48,140 nucleotides of DNA from Bacteroidia bacterium. Lineage in GTDB: Bacteria; Bacteroidota; Bacteroidia; CAIKAF01. A program made the position numbers and the translations under genes. How positions within the stretch are numbered: position 1 is the stretch's first letter; every line of letters begins with the position of its first letter. Below are positions 40,363 to 48,140 of the stretch, in pieces. The DNA lies in NCBI GenBank assembly GCA_030427255.1, contig JAUHWY010000001.1, positions 1 through 48,140 on the forward strand, in the 5' to 3' direction. The notes under the pieces are model-generated. The model worked only from the letters and a program-made list of their open reading frames with translations, made no database searches and had not been told where the DNA came from.

Positions 40363-41268
40363 ATGGAGCCCTGGATAGCTTGGTCTGAAATTTATGCGCA
40401 TCCTTTGCCCGAAAACCACAGGTTTCCTATGGAAAAGTATCAATTGCTGCCGGAGCAATTGTGCTTTGAGGGAACGGTAGCGGATTCGGCTTTTTTTTCG
40501 CCCAAGGCTTTGGAGGAGCCGCTCATTTCGGAGGTGCATTCCGAGGTTTATTTACACAAAATCAAAGAGGGTAAATTGAGTCCACAAGAAGAACGCAGGA
40601 CCGGTTTTCCTTGGAGTCCGGAGCTTTTTCATCGCGAAGTGGCCATTATGGGAGGCACGGTAGAAGCAGCGGAGCGTGCGCTTCGATTAGGGGTAGGCAT
40701 GAATATTGCGGGAGGTACCCATCATGCCTTTAAAGATAGGGGAGAAGGTTTTTGCTTACTCAACGATTTGGTTTTGGCGGCGCATTGGTTGTTGAAAGGG
40801 GGTCATGCCCGACGCATTTTAATTGTGGATTTAGACGTGCATCAGGGCAATGGAACGGCGGCCTTGTGTGCTGAGCTTCCGGAGGTATTTACCTTTAGTA
40901 TGCATGGCGAAAAGAATTACCCCTTTCATAAAGAAAGGTCTGATTTGGACATTGGTTTGCCCAAGGGTATGACCGATACGGCCTATTTGGCCTTACTCGA
41001 CGGGCATTTAAACCGGGTGTTGGATTCCTTTGAACCGGATTTTATGCTTTACCAAAGCGGAGTAGATGTGTTGGCCACAGACAAACTGGGCCATTTGGGC
41101 TTAAGCTTGGAAGGGTGCAAGCAGCGGGATAAGCTGGTGCTTGGTGCAGCACACAGACACGGCATACCCTTGGTGGCCTCTATGGGTGGTGGTTATTCTC
41201 CACACCTACGAGACATTGTGGAAGCCCATGCCAATACCTTTCGTTTGGCTTGCTGGTATTGGTTTTAG
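40363..41268 (+). CDS. Histone deacetylase-like amidohydrolase
   Basis: A 301-residue zinc amidohydrolase of the HDAC/AcuC/Apah family, nearest by eye to HDAC11-like proteins. It has GGTHHAFKDRGEGFCLLND (general-base His pair), ILIVDLDVHQGNGTA with the zinc-binding Asp/His, and GVDVLATDKLGHLGLS and SMGGGYSPHL. It probably removes acetyl or acyl groups from small molecules or protein lysines in the cytoplasm. The substrate is unknown. It is divergent from gldN and ends in a 4-bp convergent overlap with the DUF3467 gene. Confidence 0.87.
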   Translation: MEPWIAWSEIYAHPLPENHRFPMEKYQLLPEQLCFEGTVADSAFFSPKALEEPLISEVHSEVYLHKIKEGKLSPQEERRTGFPWSPELFHREVAIMGGTVEAAERALRLGVGMNIAGGTHHAFKDRGEGFCLLNDLVLAAHWLLKGGHARRILIVDLDVHQGNGTAALCAELPEVFTFSMHGEKNYPFHKERSDLDIGLPKGMTDTAYLALLDGHLNRVLDSFEPDFMLYQSGVDVLATDKLGHLGLSLEGCKQRDKLVLGAAHRHGIPLVASMGGGYSPHLRDIVEAHANTFRLACWYWF

Positions 41269-41606
41269 GCCATGCCCTGCGGGCCTCTAAAAGGAAAAGG
41301 GAAGCTTTGTTCGTTACCGCCTTCGGGGGTTCCGCCTCTAATTTCGCCGAAGGAGTTTTCGTAGCGTTGAATGTTGTCGCTAAGGGCGGCTAAAAGGCGT
41401 TTGGCGTGCTCCGGAGTCATTACAATGCGTGACCTCACTCTTGCCTTGGGCATGCCGGGCATAACGTTTACAAAATCAATAACAAACTCACTGGGAGAAT
41501 GCGCAATAACGGCTAAATTGGCATAGATGCCTTCGGCCACATCTTCGGTGAGTTCGATATTTAACTGTTGCCCTTGTGGGTTATCGTTGTTGTTTTGATT
41601 TTCCAT
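41265..41606 (-). CDS. DUF3467 protein
   Basis: A 113-residue protein with an N-terminal Asn/Gln-rich tail and the DUF3467 core: GQQLNIELTEDVAEGIYANLAVIAHSPSEFVIDFVNVMPGMPKARVRSRIVMTPEHAKRLLAALSDNIQRYE. It is widespread in bacteria, of unknown function, usually cytoplasmic. A TAACTTTA -7-like box lies 4 bp upstream of the ATG on the minus strand. The C-terminal Pro/Gly-rich end (FPFPFRGPQGMA) is disordered. Confidence 0.87.
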   Translation of the reverse strand: MENQNNNDNPQGQQLNIELTEDVAEGIYANLAVIAHSPSEFVIDFVNVMPGMPKARVRSRIVMTPEHAKRLLAALSDNIQRYENSFGEIRGGTPEGGNEQSFPFPFRGPQGMA

Positions 41607-41635
41607 GTTGTAAAGTTAGGGAAAGCTTGTCTTTG

Positions 41636-41643
41636 TACCTTTA
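41636..41643 (+). promoter_or_regulatory. -7-like box before the methyltransferase gene
   Basis: TACCTTTA fits TAnnTTTG with a last-base mismatch, 27 bp before the ATG at 41670. Confidence 0.35.
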
Positions 41644-41669
41644 TTTGATCAAATTTTTAGGGAACCCTT

Positions 41670-42371
41670 ATGGAAAGCTCAGATGCCGAAAGGCTAGGAC
41701 AGCAGCTGGCAAAGCCAAGCGGTGCATTTGGATTGGAAGTAGCTCAGATGATGCACAAGGGCAATGCCGCCATTTGCCATGATGCTTTTAAGGCCTTGGA
41801 GGCTTTTGTCCCCAATCGCGTATTGGAACTTGGCATGGGCAATGGGCAACATAGTGCAGCTTGGGCCGAAAAGTTAAAGGTGGGGCAATGGTTGGGTTTG
41901 GATCATGCGCCGGACATGGTTAAGGAAGCGGAGCGGCTTCAGGCAGTACAAGTGGCTTCGGGGCGCATGGGTTTTTATTTGGCACAAGCAGAAGGCATGG
42001 TGGAGGTATTGGAGGCCAAGGCCCAATTAAAGACAGGCTTTGACGCTGCAATTTCGGTGAACACCTTATATTTCTGGGAAAATCCGGAAGAGGTATTGGC
42101 TCAGTTTTTTTCCTTATTGAAGCCGGGCGCTCCTTTGATTTTGGCCTTTAGAAGTGCGGGCCTGATGCGTCAATTGGAATTTACCCGCAAGGGATTTAGG
42201 TTTTGGGAAGCCGATGCACTTTGGCGGCTGTTGGAAAAGGCCGGGTTTGTACCTGAGCCTATGCAGTATTGGGTAGAACCTGAATTTGAGTTCAAAGGAA
42301 AGCCTTTGGCTATGGATCATTGGGTTGCCAAAGCCCTTAAACCCGCGGATTTCTCCGGAGCGGAATTTTAG
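41670..42371 (+). CDS. Class I SAM-dependent methyltransferase
   Basis: A 233-residue soluble enzyme. Motif I is VLELGMGNGQHSAAWAEKL and the acidic residue of motif II lies in WLGLDHAPDMVKEA; post-I VNTLYFWENPEEVLAQFFSLLKPGAPLILAFRS matches small-molecule methyltransferases of the Methyltransf_11 type. The substrate is not identifiable. Its 3' end overlaps the convergent PAP2 gene by 35 bp. Confidence 0.85.
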   Translation: MESSDAERLGQQLAKPSGAFGLEVAQMMHKGNAAICHDAFKALEAFVPNRVLELGMGNGQHSAAWAEKLKVGQWLGLDHAPDMVKEAERLQAVQVASGRMGFYLAQAEGMVEVLEAKAQLKTGFDAAISVNTLYFWENPEEVLAQFFSLLKPGAPLILAFRSAGLMRQLEFTRKGFRFWEADALWRLLEKAGFVPEPMQYWVEPEFEFKGKPLAMDHWVAKALKPADFSGAEF

Positions 42372-42969
42372 GACTTTTTACTCTGCCACAGCCTCCGGCG
42401 TCTGCCCATTTTCGCCAGAGCAAACCGCTTAAGCTGCCGCATAGGATGCCCAACAAAAGGCCTCCTACCACATCCGAGGGATAATGAACGCCCAAATAAA
42501 TGCGGGAGTAGGCATTGAGTAAGGGATAGCTAAGGAGGAGCAAAAAGAAAAAGAATTTGCGGGTTAGCGGCATGTCGTAGCAAAGAATGCCCGTAAACCA
42601 CACAAAGGTGGCAAGTCCCATGGTGTTGGCTGCATGGCTGGAAACAAACCCATACAAACCGCCACAGCCCGTTGGAGTAGACACCAAATGGCCAAACAGT
42701 AAATTATGGCAAGGCCTGTACCTCTGTATGGTTTCTTTGAACAGATGAACACTTGTTAGGTCGGTAAGGGCAAAAGTACCGAAGGCAAAAAGCAGAAACA
42801 GCAGCACCCTAAAGCCGTACTTTCTAAAGGCCATGCCCATTAGGAAAAGGTAAAACCAAATCCAGGCATACTTGTTGCTTACCATGGCCATGAACACATC
42901 GAGTAGGGCATGGTGTGCCCCATTGATTATGAAAAAAACATCTCTATCGATCGCCTCAATCCACGACAT
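42337..42969 (-). CDS. PAP2-family membrane phosphatase
   Basis: A 210-residue protein with five or six membrane spans and the three acid-phosphatase motifs: [20 protein letters not shown] (normally PSGH) and [16 protein letters not shown]. Such enzymes dephosphorylate lipid phosphates (undecaprenyl pyrophosphate or phosphatidic acid types) on the outer face of the inner membrane. It overlaps obgE by 14 bp at its start and the methyltransferase gene by 35 bp at its end. Confidence 0.87.
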   Translation of the reverse strand: MSWIEAIDRDVFFIINGAHHALLDVFMAMVSNKYAWIWFYLFLMGMAFRKYGFRVLLFLLFAFGTFALTDLTSVHLFKETIQRYRPCHNLLFGHLVSTPTGCGGLYGFVSSHAANTMGLATFVWFTGILCYDMPLTRKFFFFLLLLSYPLLNAYSRIYLGVHYPSDVVGGLLLGILCGSLSGLLWRKWADAGGCGRVKSPKIPLRRNPRV

Positions 42970-43963
42970 GGCTTGGTGCGTTTAGCATGTGCCACAGTTG
43001 GTCTTTAAGGGCCTGGACTCCTTGTTGACTAACCGAGGAAAGAAAAACCGGATGGAGGTCTTTTAATTCTTGGGCCAGTTCTGTTTGTAATTCTTGGTCA
43101 AGCAAATCGGACTTACTTATGGCCAATAAGCGATCTTTGGCGAGCAATTCGGGGTTGTGTCTTCTGAGCTCATCCAACAGGATTTCGTAGGTTTTTCGGT
43201 GATCCATTTCGTCGGCAGCCACCATAAAGAGCAACACCGAATTTCGTTCTATATGTCTAAGGAATCTACTGCCTAATCCTTTGCCTTCGGCTGCGCCTTC
43301 AATGATACCCGGGATATCGGCCATAATAAAGGATTGATGGTCGCGGTAGGAAACAATGCCAAGGTTTGGCACAAGGGTGGTGAAGGGGTAGTCGGCGATT
43401 TCGGGTTTAGCAGCAGATACGACGCTAAGCAAGGTAGATTTTCCGGCATTTGGAAAGCCCACCAATCCTACATCGGCAAGCACTTTAAGTTCGAGCACCA
43501 TCCATTCTTCTTGTCCCGGTTCTCCGGGTTGTGCATAGCGAGGAGCTTGGTTTGTGGGTGATTTAAAATGGTCGTTGCCAAGGCCGCCTCTTCCTCCGGA
43601 TACCAGGATTTTTTCTTCGCCATCTTCGGTTATTTCGAAGAGAGGTTTCATGGATTCGGCATGTTTGGCTACCGTGCCCAAGGGTACTTCAAGGACAATG
43701 TCTTTGCCATTTTTCCCATGCTTTAAGGCTCCAAGTCCCATGCCTCCGGCCTCTGCAATTACATGTTTTCTATATTTTAGGTGCAAGAGTGTCCACAGCT
43801 GTTTATTTCCTCGAAGGATGATATGTCCACCTCTTCCACCGTCGCCGCCATCGGGTCCGCCTTTGGCTGTTTTTCGGTCTCTGTGAAAGTGCACAGACCC
43901 TGCGCCCCCTTTTCCGGATCTGCAGCAGATTTTAACATAATCTACAAAGTTACTACCCGCCAT
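42956..43963 (-). CDS. obgE: Obg-family GTPase
   Basis: A 335-residue ribosome-associated GTPase. The glycine-rich Obg fold at the N terminus ([35 protein letters not shown]) is followed by the G domain: G1 [12 protein letters not shown]3 [10 protein letters not shown]4 ISKSD, G5 SVSQQ. The length suits the short form, without the C-terminal OCT domain. It lies 3 bp after the upstream gene and overlaps PAP2, so it is in a three-gene operon. Confidence 0.96.
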   Translation of the reverse strand: MAGSNFVDYVKICCRSGKGGAGSVHFHRDRKTAKGGPDGGDGGRGGHIILRGNKQLWTLLHLKYRKHVIAEAGGMGLGALKHGKNGKDIVLEVPLGTVAKHAESMKPLFEITEDGEEKILVSGGRGGLGNDHFKSPTNQAPRYAQPGEPGQEEWMVLELKVLADVGLVGFPNAGKSTLLSVVSAAKPEIADYPFTTLVPNLGIVSYRDHQSFIMADIPGIIEGAAEGKGLGSRFLRHIERNSVLLFMVAADEMDHRKTYEILLDELRRHNPELLAKDRLLAISKSDLLDQELQTELAQELKDLHPVFLSSVSQQGVQALKDQLWHMLNAPSHVVD

Positions 43964-43966
43964 GGC

Positions 43967-44815
43967 TTAAGGTTCATTGGTTTTATTGGGGGTGGTTTGT
44001 AGGGAGTCGTTGGGTGCCAATTCGGGAAAGGCTTTTACGAATTCGTCATGGCAGCGCCCCAAGGCTATCATTAAATCGTAGGTGGTTGCTGTAGCCACAA
44101 ACTCTTTGCCCATATCGCAAAAGCGCACAAATTCATCCAAATCTTCTTTACTCAGACCGGTAACGGATTCAATCAACTCAGGCGTAAGTTTGGATTGGGC
44201 CACGGCAGCCTGATTTTCGTTATTGAGTAGCTCTTGAAGTTTGGCCATTTCTCGAGCTTGGCGGCTAAACTTATTGTACAAGCGCGTAAAAGGGCCGGAA
44301 AGCAAGATACCTGTTCCGGGCCGAGATAAATAAACTCCTTTAGCCAAGTTTTCATCGGTTAGGGTTGCTGCTTTTTCGTCTACCCCCATTTGTCGAATTT
44401 TCTCGACCACTCGCGCATAGTTGAATTGATTAAAATCGTAGGTTTCTAAATCGTAGCGGATGGGCTTAAGCAATACATTGTAAGAAAAGTAATCGGAGCT
44501 AAGTCCCGGAGGAAGCCCAAAGTGAACAACTTCAAAGCCAATGGCACTAAATTCTAGGCTGTCTTTCGCCTCAATAAGTATGTTATAAAAGCCACTGGCA
44601 TCAGAAATAACGCCTAATCGGGTGCTTGGAATAAGCACATGGGCAAAAGGAATAGGTCTTAAGGTTTCGCTTTCGAGAATGAAGCCGCTAACCTGAATAA
44701 AATGTTTTTGGTTTTCGGTTTGTTGGGCATGCAAGCTATTTGTAATACACAACCAGCCGGAAATGAGAAAAAGTAAAGCGCCAATAAACGCCTTATGAAA
44801 TGAAAACGCGTGCAT
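43967..44815 (-). CDS. Secreted protein with carboxypeptidase-regulatory-like domain
   Basis: A 282-residue protein with a signal peptide ending LHAQQ. Residues 35-115 form a CarboxypepD_reg-like beta sandwich (VSGFILESETLRPIPFAHVLIPSTRLGVISDASGFYNILI ... LEFSAIGFEVV), the plug-like domain common in TonB-linked receptors, followed by a helical part with FTRLYNKFSRQAREMAKLQELLNNENQ. ATG 44815 (MHAFSFHK) is chosen because the promoter TAATTTTG (44837-44844) contains the upstream ATG at 44839. It leads the operon with obgE and PAP2. Confidence 0.72.
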   Translation of the reverse strand: MHAFSFHKAFIGALLFLISGWLCITNSLHAQQTENQKHFIQVSGFILESETLRPIPFAHVLIPSTRLGVISDASGFYNILIEAKDSLEFSAIGFEVVHFGLPPGLSSDYFSYNVLLKPIRYDLETYDFNQFNYARVVEKIRQMGVDEKAATLTDENLAKGVYLSRPGTGILLSGPFTRLYNKFSRQAREMAKLQELLNNENQAAVAQSKLTPELIESVTGLSKEDLDEFVRFCDMGKEFVATATTYDLMIALGRCHDEFVKAFPELAPNDSLQTTPNKTNEP

Positions 44816-44836
44816 ATGAATCTTTGGCCTAGGCTT

Positions 44837-44844
44837 CAAAATTA
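44837..44844 (-). promoter_or_regulatory. -7 box of the 43967-obgE-PAP2 operon
   Basis: TAATTTTG on the minus strand fits TAnnTTTG and overlaps the alternative ATG at 44839, so it decides the start at 44815. The -33 position has TTAT. Confidence 0.5.
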
Positions 44845-44865
44845 CGTATAATAAGAACAGGGTAT

Positions 44866-44888
44866 AAAAAAAGCCCGAAAATTCGGGC
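44866..44888 (-). terminator. Orphan rho-independent terminator, minus strand
   Basis: Read on the minus strand, GCCCGAA, a 2-nt loop, TTCGGGC and seven T (44866-44872). No minus-strand gene lies upstream of it before 46.7 kb, so an unannotated transcript is implied. Confidence 0.75.
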
Positions 44889-45113
44889 CTTTAATACAAA
44901 GTGTTTCGCCAAAAACAGTTGCAATTTAGTCCACTAGGCCCTTTTAGGCAAGGGTAAATGGCGGCCTGTTGATAAGTTGCTTCTCTCATTTTTAGTAATC
45001 CATTGTTTTTTAAATGATTATACCTAGAGCTTTATGTGATTTGTGTTTCTTGTTGAAAACTTTAGCCCTGTAGGGTTTGTTTGATGCCCAGATAAAGCTG
45101 TGGTGCCTTTTTT
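44889..45113 (-). other. Possible small RNA region between terminator and lipoprotein gene
   Basis: This 225-bp gap has no open frame. On the minus strand it could encode an RNA that ends at the terminator above; hairpin-forming segments such as CCCTTGCCTAAAAGGG (near 44940-44955) and pairs of GCCGCCA with TTTTTGGCG are seen. No TAnnTTTG promoter was found for it, so it may instead be antisense read-through termination. Only the terminator is firm. Confidence 0.3.
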
Positions 45114-45121
45114 TACTTTTG
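45114..45121 (+). promoter_or_regulatory. -7 box of the lipoprotein-SCO1-cytochrome c operon
   Basis: TACTTTTG fits TAnnTTTG and ends 4 bp before the ATG at 45126. No clear -33 box. Confidence 0.5.
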
Positions 45122-45125
45122 TCCT

Positions 45126-45560
45126 ATGACGATTAAATCCTCTCTTTTACTCCTGAGCCTGCTGGGTCTTTTTGCGGCATGTGGACCCAAAGCAACCAAG
45201 GACACAAATCCCTTAACAGAGTCTGATATTCAACTTTTGGAAGAAGAGGTGATGCGTCTCCACGATTCTGTAATGCCTCAAACTTCTGAAATTATGCGTT
45301 ACAAGCGGAAGTTTCAGGAACAGGCCGAGCTTTCAGAAGACTCTTTAAGCGCAGAATCCTTTAAAAATGCCGCCTTAGAACTCGAGCAAGCCTACCACCT
45401 CATGATGGATTGGATGCAGGCCTATCATGCGCCGGATCCCCAAAGCTCTTTGGAGGCACGTGAGGCTTATTTGTTGGATGAATTAAATAAAGTGCAAGAG
45501 GTTGTTGATGCCTACACTAAGGCGCTAAACAATGCCCATGATTTAGATAGTTTGCGATGA
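45126..45560 (+). CDS. Helical lipoprotein, unknown function
   Basis: A 144-residue lipoprotein (lipobox FAAC, Cys19). The mature part is a long helix-rich domain (DIQLLEEEVMRLHDSVMPQTSEIMRYKRKFQEQ; AYHLMMDWMQAYHAPDP), a type seen in Bacteroidota next to SCO1 and cytochrome c genes. His/Met residues (HDSVMPQTSEIM, MMDW, YH) could bind copper, but this is only a suggestion. Its stop overlaps the SCO1 start (ATGA). Confidence 0.75.
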   Translation: MTIKSSLLLLSLLGLFAACGPKATKDTNPLTESDIQLLEEEVMRLHDSVMPQTSEIMRYKRKFQEQAELSEDSLSAESFKNAALELEQAYHLMMDWMQAYHAPDPQSSLEAREAYLLDELNKVQEVVDAYTKALNNAHDLDSLR

Positions 45561-46246
45561 AAATGATTCCATTCTTTGGTCTTGTTCTGCTCTTCCTCTG
45601 GTCTTGTGGAAATCCCAGTACCAATGCAGAAAAAGAACTCAAGCACCTTCCATTTATGGGTGAGCCCATGCTCATTCAAAACGACCAAGGAGGTGTGGAT
45701 ACCTTATGGCCGGCACTCCCTGCATTTACTTTAGCTTCCCAAACCGGCGATAGCATAACCCAGCTTGACTTGGCAGGCAAAATTCGAGTAGCAGATTTTT
45801 TCTTTACTTCTTGTCCTACCATTTGCCCTATGATGTCGGCTCAAATGTTGAGAATACATGAGCGCTTTGGTTCCAACGACCAAGTTGTTTTGATAAGCCA
45901 CAGTATAGATCCGGAACACGATAGCGTTTCGGTTTTGGCCGATTATGCGGAAAAGCTTGGGGCTTCTGCACCGGGTTGGTTCTTTTTGACCGGCGATATG
46001 GACCTGATTTTTTCCTTGGCCGACGCCTATGGTTCATTTGCAGAAAAGGACCCCAATGCTCCCGGAGGCTTTGCCCATAGTGGAGCTCTTACACTTGCCG
46101 ACCGGCAGGGCAGAATCCGTGGAGTATATGACGGAACCAATCCTGAGGAAGTAGATCGGTTGATTTTGGACATGGAGCGTTTGTTGGCTGAGGCACCCGA
46201 TTATGGTCCCGAAGCAGTACCTGTTGGATTAGATTATGCGCAGTAA
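45557..46246 (+). CDS. SCO1/SenC-family copper chaperone, lipoprotein
   Basis: A 229-residue thioredoxin-fold lipoprotein (lipobox LWSC). It has the metal-binding CPTICP motif in FFFTSCPTICPMM and the third ligand His in GGFAHSGALTL. SCO proteins deliver copper to the CuA site of cytochrome oxidase in the periplasm. It is cotranslated with the lipoprotein before it and overlaps the cytochrome c gene after it by 11 bp. No cox genes lie in the window. Confidence 0.9.
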   Translation: MKMIPFFGLVLLFLWSCGNPSTNAEKELKHLPFMGEPMLIQNDQGGVDTLWPALPAFTLASQTGDSITQLDLAGKIRVADFFFTSCPTICPMMSAQMLRIHERFGSNDQVVLISHSIDPEHDSVSVLADYAEKLGASAPGWFFLTGDMDLIFSLADAYGSFAEKDPNAPGGFAHSGALTLADRQGRIRGVYDGTNPEEVDRLILDMERLLAEAPDYGPEAVPVGLDYAQ

Positions 46247-46679
46247 GTCAAACCTGTTATTGATTTTAGGAGCCTTTTTCATCTTAGGCTTTGGAGCCTT
46301 GGTTTTATTCCTGCCAAAAGGTGAAGGAGCCACAGTAAAAAGAGGCGAAAAACTCTACATGGAGCAATGCATGAACTGCCATGGTAAAGACGGTAAAGGC
46401 TTAGGAAAACTCATTCCCGGACTACACCATGCGGAATTGCTTCAAAAAGAACGGCTAATTTGTGCCATTCGTTACGGAAAATCAGGCCCTTTGGAAGTGG
46501 ATGGACAAGTGTATAACGGACAAATGCCTCCAAACTTTGCCTTAGACGATGGGGAAATTCGTGATATTGTGAATTACGTGTATGCACAATTCGCGGAAGC
46601 CCCTAAAAGCTTAGATTTACCTGAAGTACAAGACCAACTGAGAAATTGTGCGCAAGCGAATCCCCGTTTACAATGGTAG
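46236..46679 (+). CDS. Membrane-anchored monohaem cytochrome c
   Basis: A 147-residue protein with an N-terminal membrane anchor (LLLILGAFFILGFGALVLFL) and one class I haem site CMNCH; the sixth ligand Met is probably in YNGQMPPNF. DIVNYVYAQF is the usual C-terminal helix. It probably passes electrons between respiratory complexes or to SCO1/oxidase outside the cytoplasm. It is third in the operon and ends 2 bp from the convergent OmpA gene. Confidence 0.88.
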   Translation: MRSKSNLLLILGAFFILGFGALVLFLPKGEGATVKRGEKLYMEQCMNCHGKDGKGLGKLIPGLHHAELLQKERLICAIRYGKSGPLEVDGQVYNGQMPPNFALDDGEIRDIVNYVYAQFAEAPKSLDLPEVQDQLRNCAQANPRLQW

Positions 46680-46681
46680 GT

Positions 46682-47821
46682 TTAGCGAATTAGCTCAATA
46701 ACTACCCGGCGATTTAAATACCTTCCCTCCGGGGTGGAATTGTCCGCTGCCGGACGGTGTGGCCCATACCATTTGGTTAAAATCCGTTCAGAGGCCAAAC
46801 CTTGAGCTAGCAAATACAGGCGAACTTGCATGGCCCTTTTCTCAGAAAGGTTCATGTTATAATCTGTAATGCCCACCGAGTCCGTATGCCCTGCCAACAT
46901 AATGCGCACCTGGGGCTGTTCGCTTAAATAGCGATACAACCGTTTCAATCTATTTTCCATTTCCGGTTCTAAATCAAACCGGTCGTGGCCAAAATGGACT
47001 TGAGTAATAAGGTCTATTTCTTGTTGGTTCTTTTTTAAATAATCAGCCATTTGGGCATCCAAGGGCCATAAAGCCACGTCGTCAATCAAGTAATAGGCCC
47101 TTTGCTTTACCTGATACATAATGTCTAAAGGCGGGTCGTTGCTTGGCTCAATGGCTTCAAACCGGGTGTCTTTATCTGTTCTAAAGTTTCCAATGGTCAA
47201 ATAGCGGTAAGGCTCGGAAAAAACCACCGTGTCAAAAAAGCGGTACCATTTCCCTTTGGTGCTAAGCAATTCGGTGCACTCAATTTGGGGGTTGAAGTCC
47301 AATGGCTTGTAGCTGCTGTGGTGGGGTCTGTCGATTGAAAAATAGAAGCCTAGGTTTCCGGAAGCAATACTGCTGGAGGGTTTTAAACAAATCCAAGCTT
47401 CAAGCAAATAGGGTTTTCCGGGTACAATGGGCATAACCAATTGCGTTTGCACATATTCCCTCCAACTACCCTGTCCTTTGCTAAAGCCATAAGTAAACAA
47501 ACCTAAGGCGGACTGCCCTCGGTGCGGTTTGAGCCCGGTTTTGTTGCCTGAACCAATATAATTAGGGCAATTGGGGCCAACAAAAGCGGAATGAATGTCT
47601 GGGGTGGTGCGCGTGGGAATGTACCAAGAGTTTACATTGAACTCATTGGGCTCAACTACCCATCCACAAGGTATTGGACCTCTAAAAACCTCAAAACCTC
47701 CATTGTTCAATAAATTTTGAGCGGCCAAGGGTAAAAAGGTGAGGCCAACAAGCGCAACAACAAAGCAAAGTAAAGGCTGCACCTTTTTAAAACGAGCATT
47801 ATGCCGGTTCGGTATACTCAA
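46682..47821 (-). CDS. OmpA-family protein with N-terminal beta-sandwich domain
   Basis: A secreted protein with two parts: a jellyroll-like domain (NLLNNGGFEVFRGPIPCGWVVEPNEF through the YLIDDVALWPL strand) and a C-terminal OmpA peptidoglycan-binding domain (VHFGHDRFDLEPEM, IMLAGHTDSVGITDYNMNLSEKRAMQVRLYL, NRRVVIELIR). No in-frame ATG precedes the signal peptide without running deep into rsgA. A TTG at 47821 overlaps the rsgA stop and gives 379 residues with an Arg/Lys-rich start before FKKVQPLLCFVVALVGLTFLPLAAQ; a GTG at 47782 is the alternative. The start is therefore uncertain. It probably links the envelope to peptidoglycan. Confidence 0.78.
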   Translation of the reverse strand: MSIPNRHNARFKKVQPLLCFVVALVGLTFLPLAAQNLLNNGGFEVFRGPIPCGWVVEPNEFNVNSWYIPTRTTPDIHSAFVGPNCPNYIGSGNKTGLKPHRGQSALGLFTYGFSKGQGSWREYVQTQLVMPIVPGKPYLLEAWICLKPSSSIASGNLGFYFSIDRPHHSSYKPLDFNPQIECTELLSTKGKWYRFFDTVVFSEPYRYLTIGNFRTDKDTRFEAIEPSNDPPLDIMYQVKQRAYYLIDDVALWPLDAQMADYLKKNQQEIDLITQVHFGHDRFDLEPEMENRLKRLYRYLSEQPQVRIMLAGHTDSVGITDYNMNLSEKRAMQVRLYLLAQGLASERILTKWYGPHRPAADNSTPEGRYLNRRVVIELIR

Positions 47822-48140
47822 CGCTTGTAATTGCTTTGGTTCGTTTCCAACATTTGAACATAGTTCAAATACCTGCTTTCGGCTATTTCTCCGGACTCCA
47901 CCGCTCCAATTACAGCACAATCAGGCTCATGGGTATGCAAACAATTTTGAAATTTGCAGGCCTTGCTGGCTTCAAAAATTTCCGGAAAAAAATGCGAAAT
48001 CTGTGCCGCTGCCATATCGTATAATCCAAACTCTTTTATTCCCGGGGTGTCAATAATAGCCGTGGAATCGTCTAAGAAAAACATTTCGGCAAAGGTCGTA
48101 GTGTGTTTGCCTTTATTGTGCTTGGAAGAAATACCTCCGG
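47818..48140 (-). CDS. rsgA: Ribosome small-subunit GTPase RsgA, C-terminal part (runs off the window)
   Basis: The frame is open to the window edge and gives about 107 residues. Visible are GKHTTTFAEMFFL (switch I) and IIDTPGIKEFGL (G3 DTPG), then the zinc-finger domain CKFQNCLHTHEPDC (C-x4-C-x-H-x5-C) that marks RsgA, a circularly permuted GTPase that helps mature the 30S subunit. G1 and the OB domain lie outside the window. The stop overlaps a TTG start of the OmpA gene. Confidence 0.93.
   Translation of the reverse strand, partial: GGISSKHNKGKHTTTFAEMFFLDDSTAIIDTPGIKEFGLYDMAAAQISHFFPEIFEASKACKFQNCLHTHEPDCAVIGAVESGEIAESRYLNYVQMLETNQSNYKR

Overview
The window comes from a member of the Bacteroidota, most likely a marine or aquatic flavobacterium-like lineage (Flavobacteriales; Cryomorphaceae/Schleiferiaceae-like is a guess). 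This rests on the gene content: type IX secretion and gliding genes (PorT/SprT, GldA, GldN, a PorV/PorQ-like barrel), DUF7935, DUF5723, DUF3467 and head-GIN families, many LxxC lipoproteins, and promoters of the Bacteroidota type (TTTG, about 19-21 nt, TAnnTTTG). Nearly all of the window is chromosomal housekeeping DNA; no phage, plasmid, CRISPR, rRNA or tRNA was recognised.

Layout. 1-540: repeat DNA (54-bp tandem array, 123-bp direct repeat). 0.5-8.9 kb: di-haem peroxidase, DUF7935 protein, aspartate aminotransferase overlapping a TrkH-type K+ transporter, then a zero-gap operon menG/ubiE - porT - FAD oxidoreductase and a small protein with a strong terminator. 9.2-14.7 kb: the accessory region, with a DUF4143 ATPase and four copies (one decayed) of a short GldJ/GldK-like (FGE-fold) lipoprotein, one of them translationally coupled to two unrecognised AT-rich genes. 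14.8-22.8 kb: PhoD phosphatase, a repeat block, cystathionine gamma-synthase, and a four-gene operon of envelope proteins. 23-28 kb: rarA, gldA, head-GIN protein, membrane protein, metK. 28.2-31 kb: a MerR regulator with a cobalamin-binding domain (CarH/LitR type), a repeat block and two paralogous ECF sigma factors. 31.4-36 kb: purK-purE coupled to two outer-membrane protein genes. 36-39 kb: two back-to-back ECF sigma/anti-sigma modules, the second ending in a CpxP/Spy-like periplasmic protein. 39.5-48.1 kb: an isolated gldN, an HDAC-like deacetylase, DUF3467, a methyltransferase, PAP2, obgE, a carboxypeptidase-regulatory-like protein, a lipoprotein/SCO1/cytochrome c operon, an OmpA protein and the 3' part of rsgA.

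The most interesting signals lie outside the routine genes. (1) The paralogous mini-GldJ/K lipoproteins show a clear mosaic: copy 2 joins the front half of a copy-4-like gene to the back half of a copy-1-like gene, has lost its signal peptide and lipobox Cys, and is fronted by an intergenic repeat. (2) A family of at least five intergenic elements has matching inverted ends (ACCGTTGACGCGTTG type) and internal CCTGAC...GTCAGG hairpins. (3) GC-rich intergenic islands fold into long imperfect hairpins, one with G-U wobble pairs. (4) The CarH/LitR-like regulator sits behind a perfect 8+3+8 palindrome and upstream of two ECF sigma factors. (5) An orphan minus-strand terminator near 44.9 kb suggests an unannotated transcript. 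All assignments come from reading the sequence; no database search was run.
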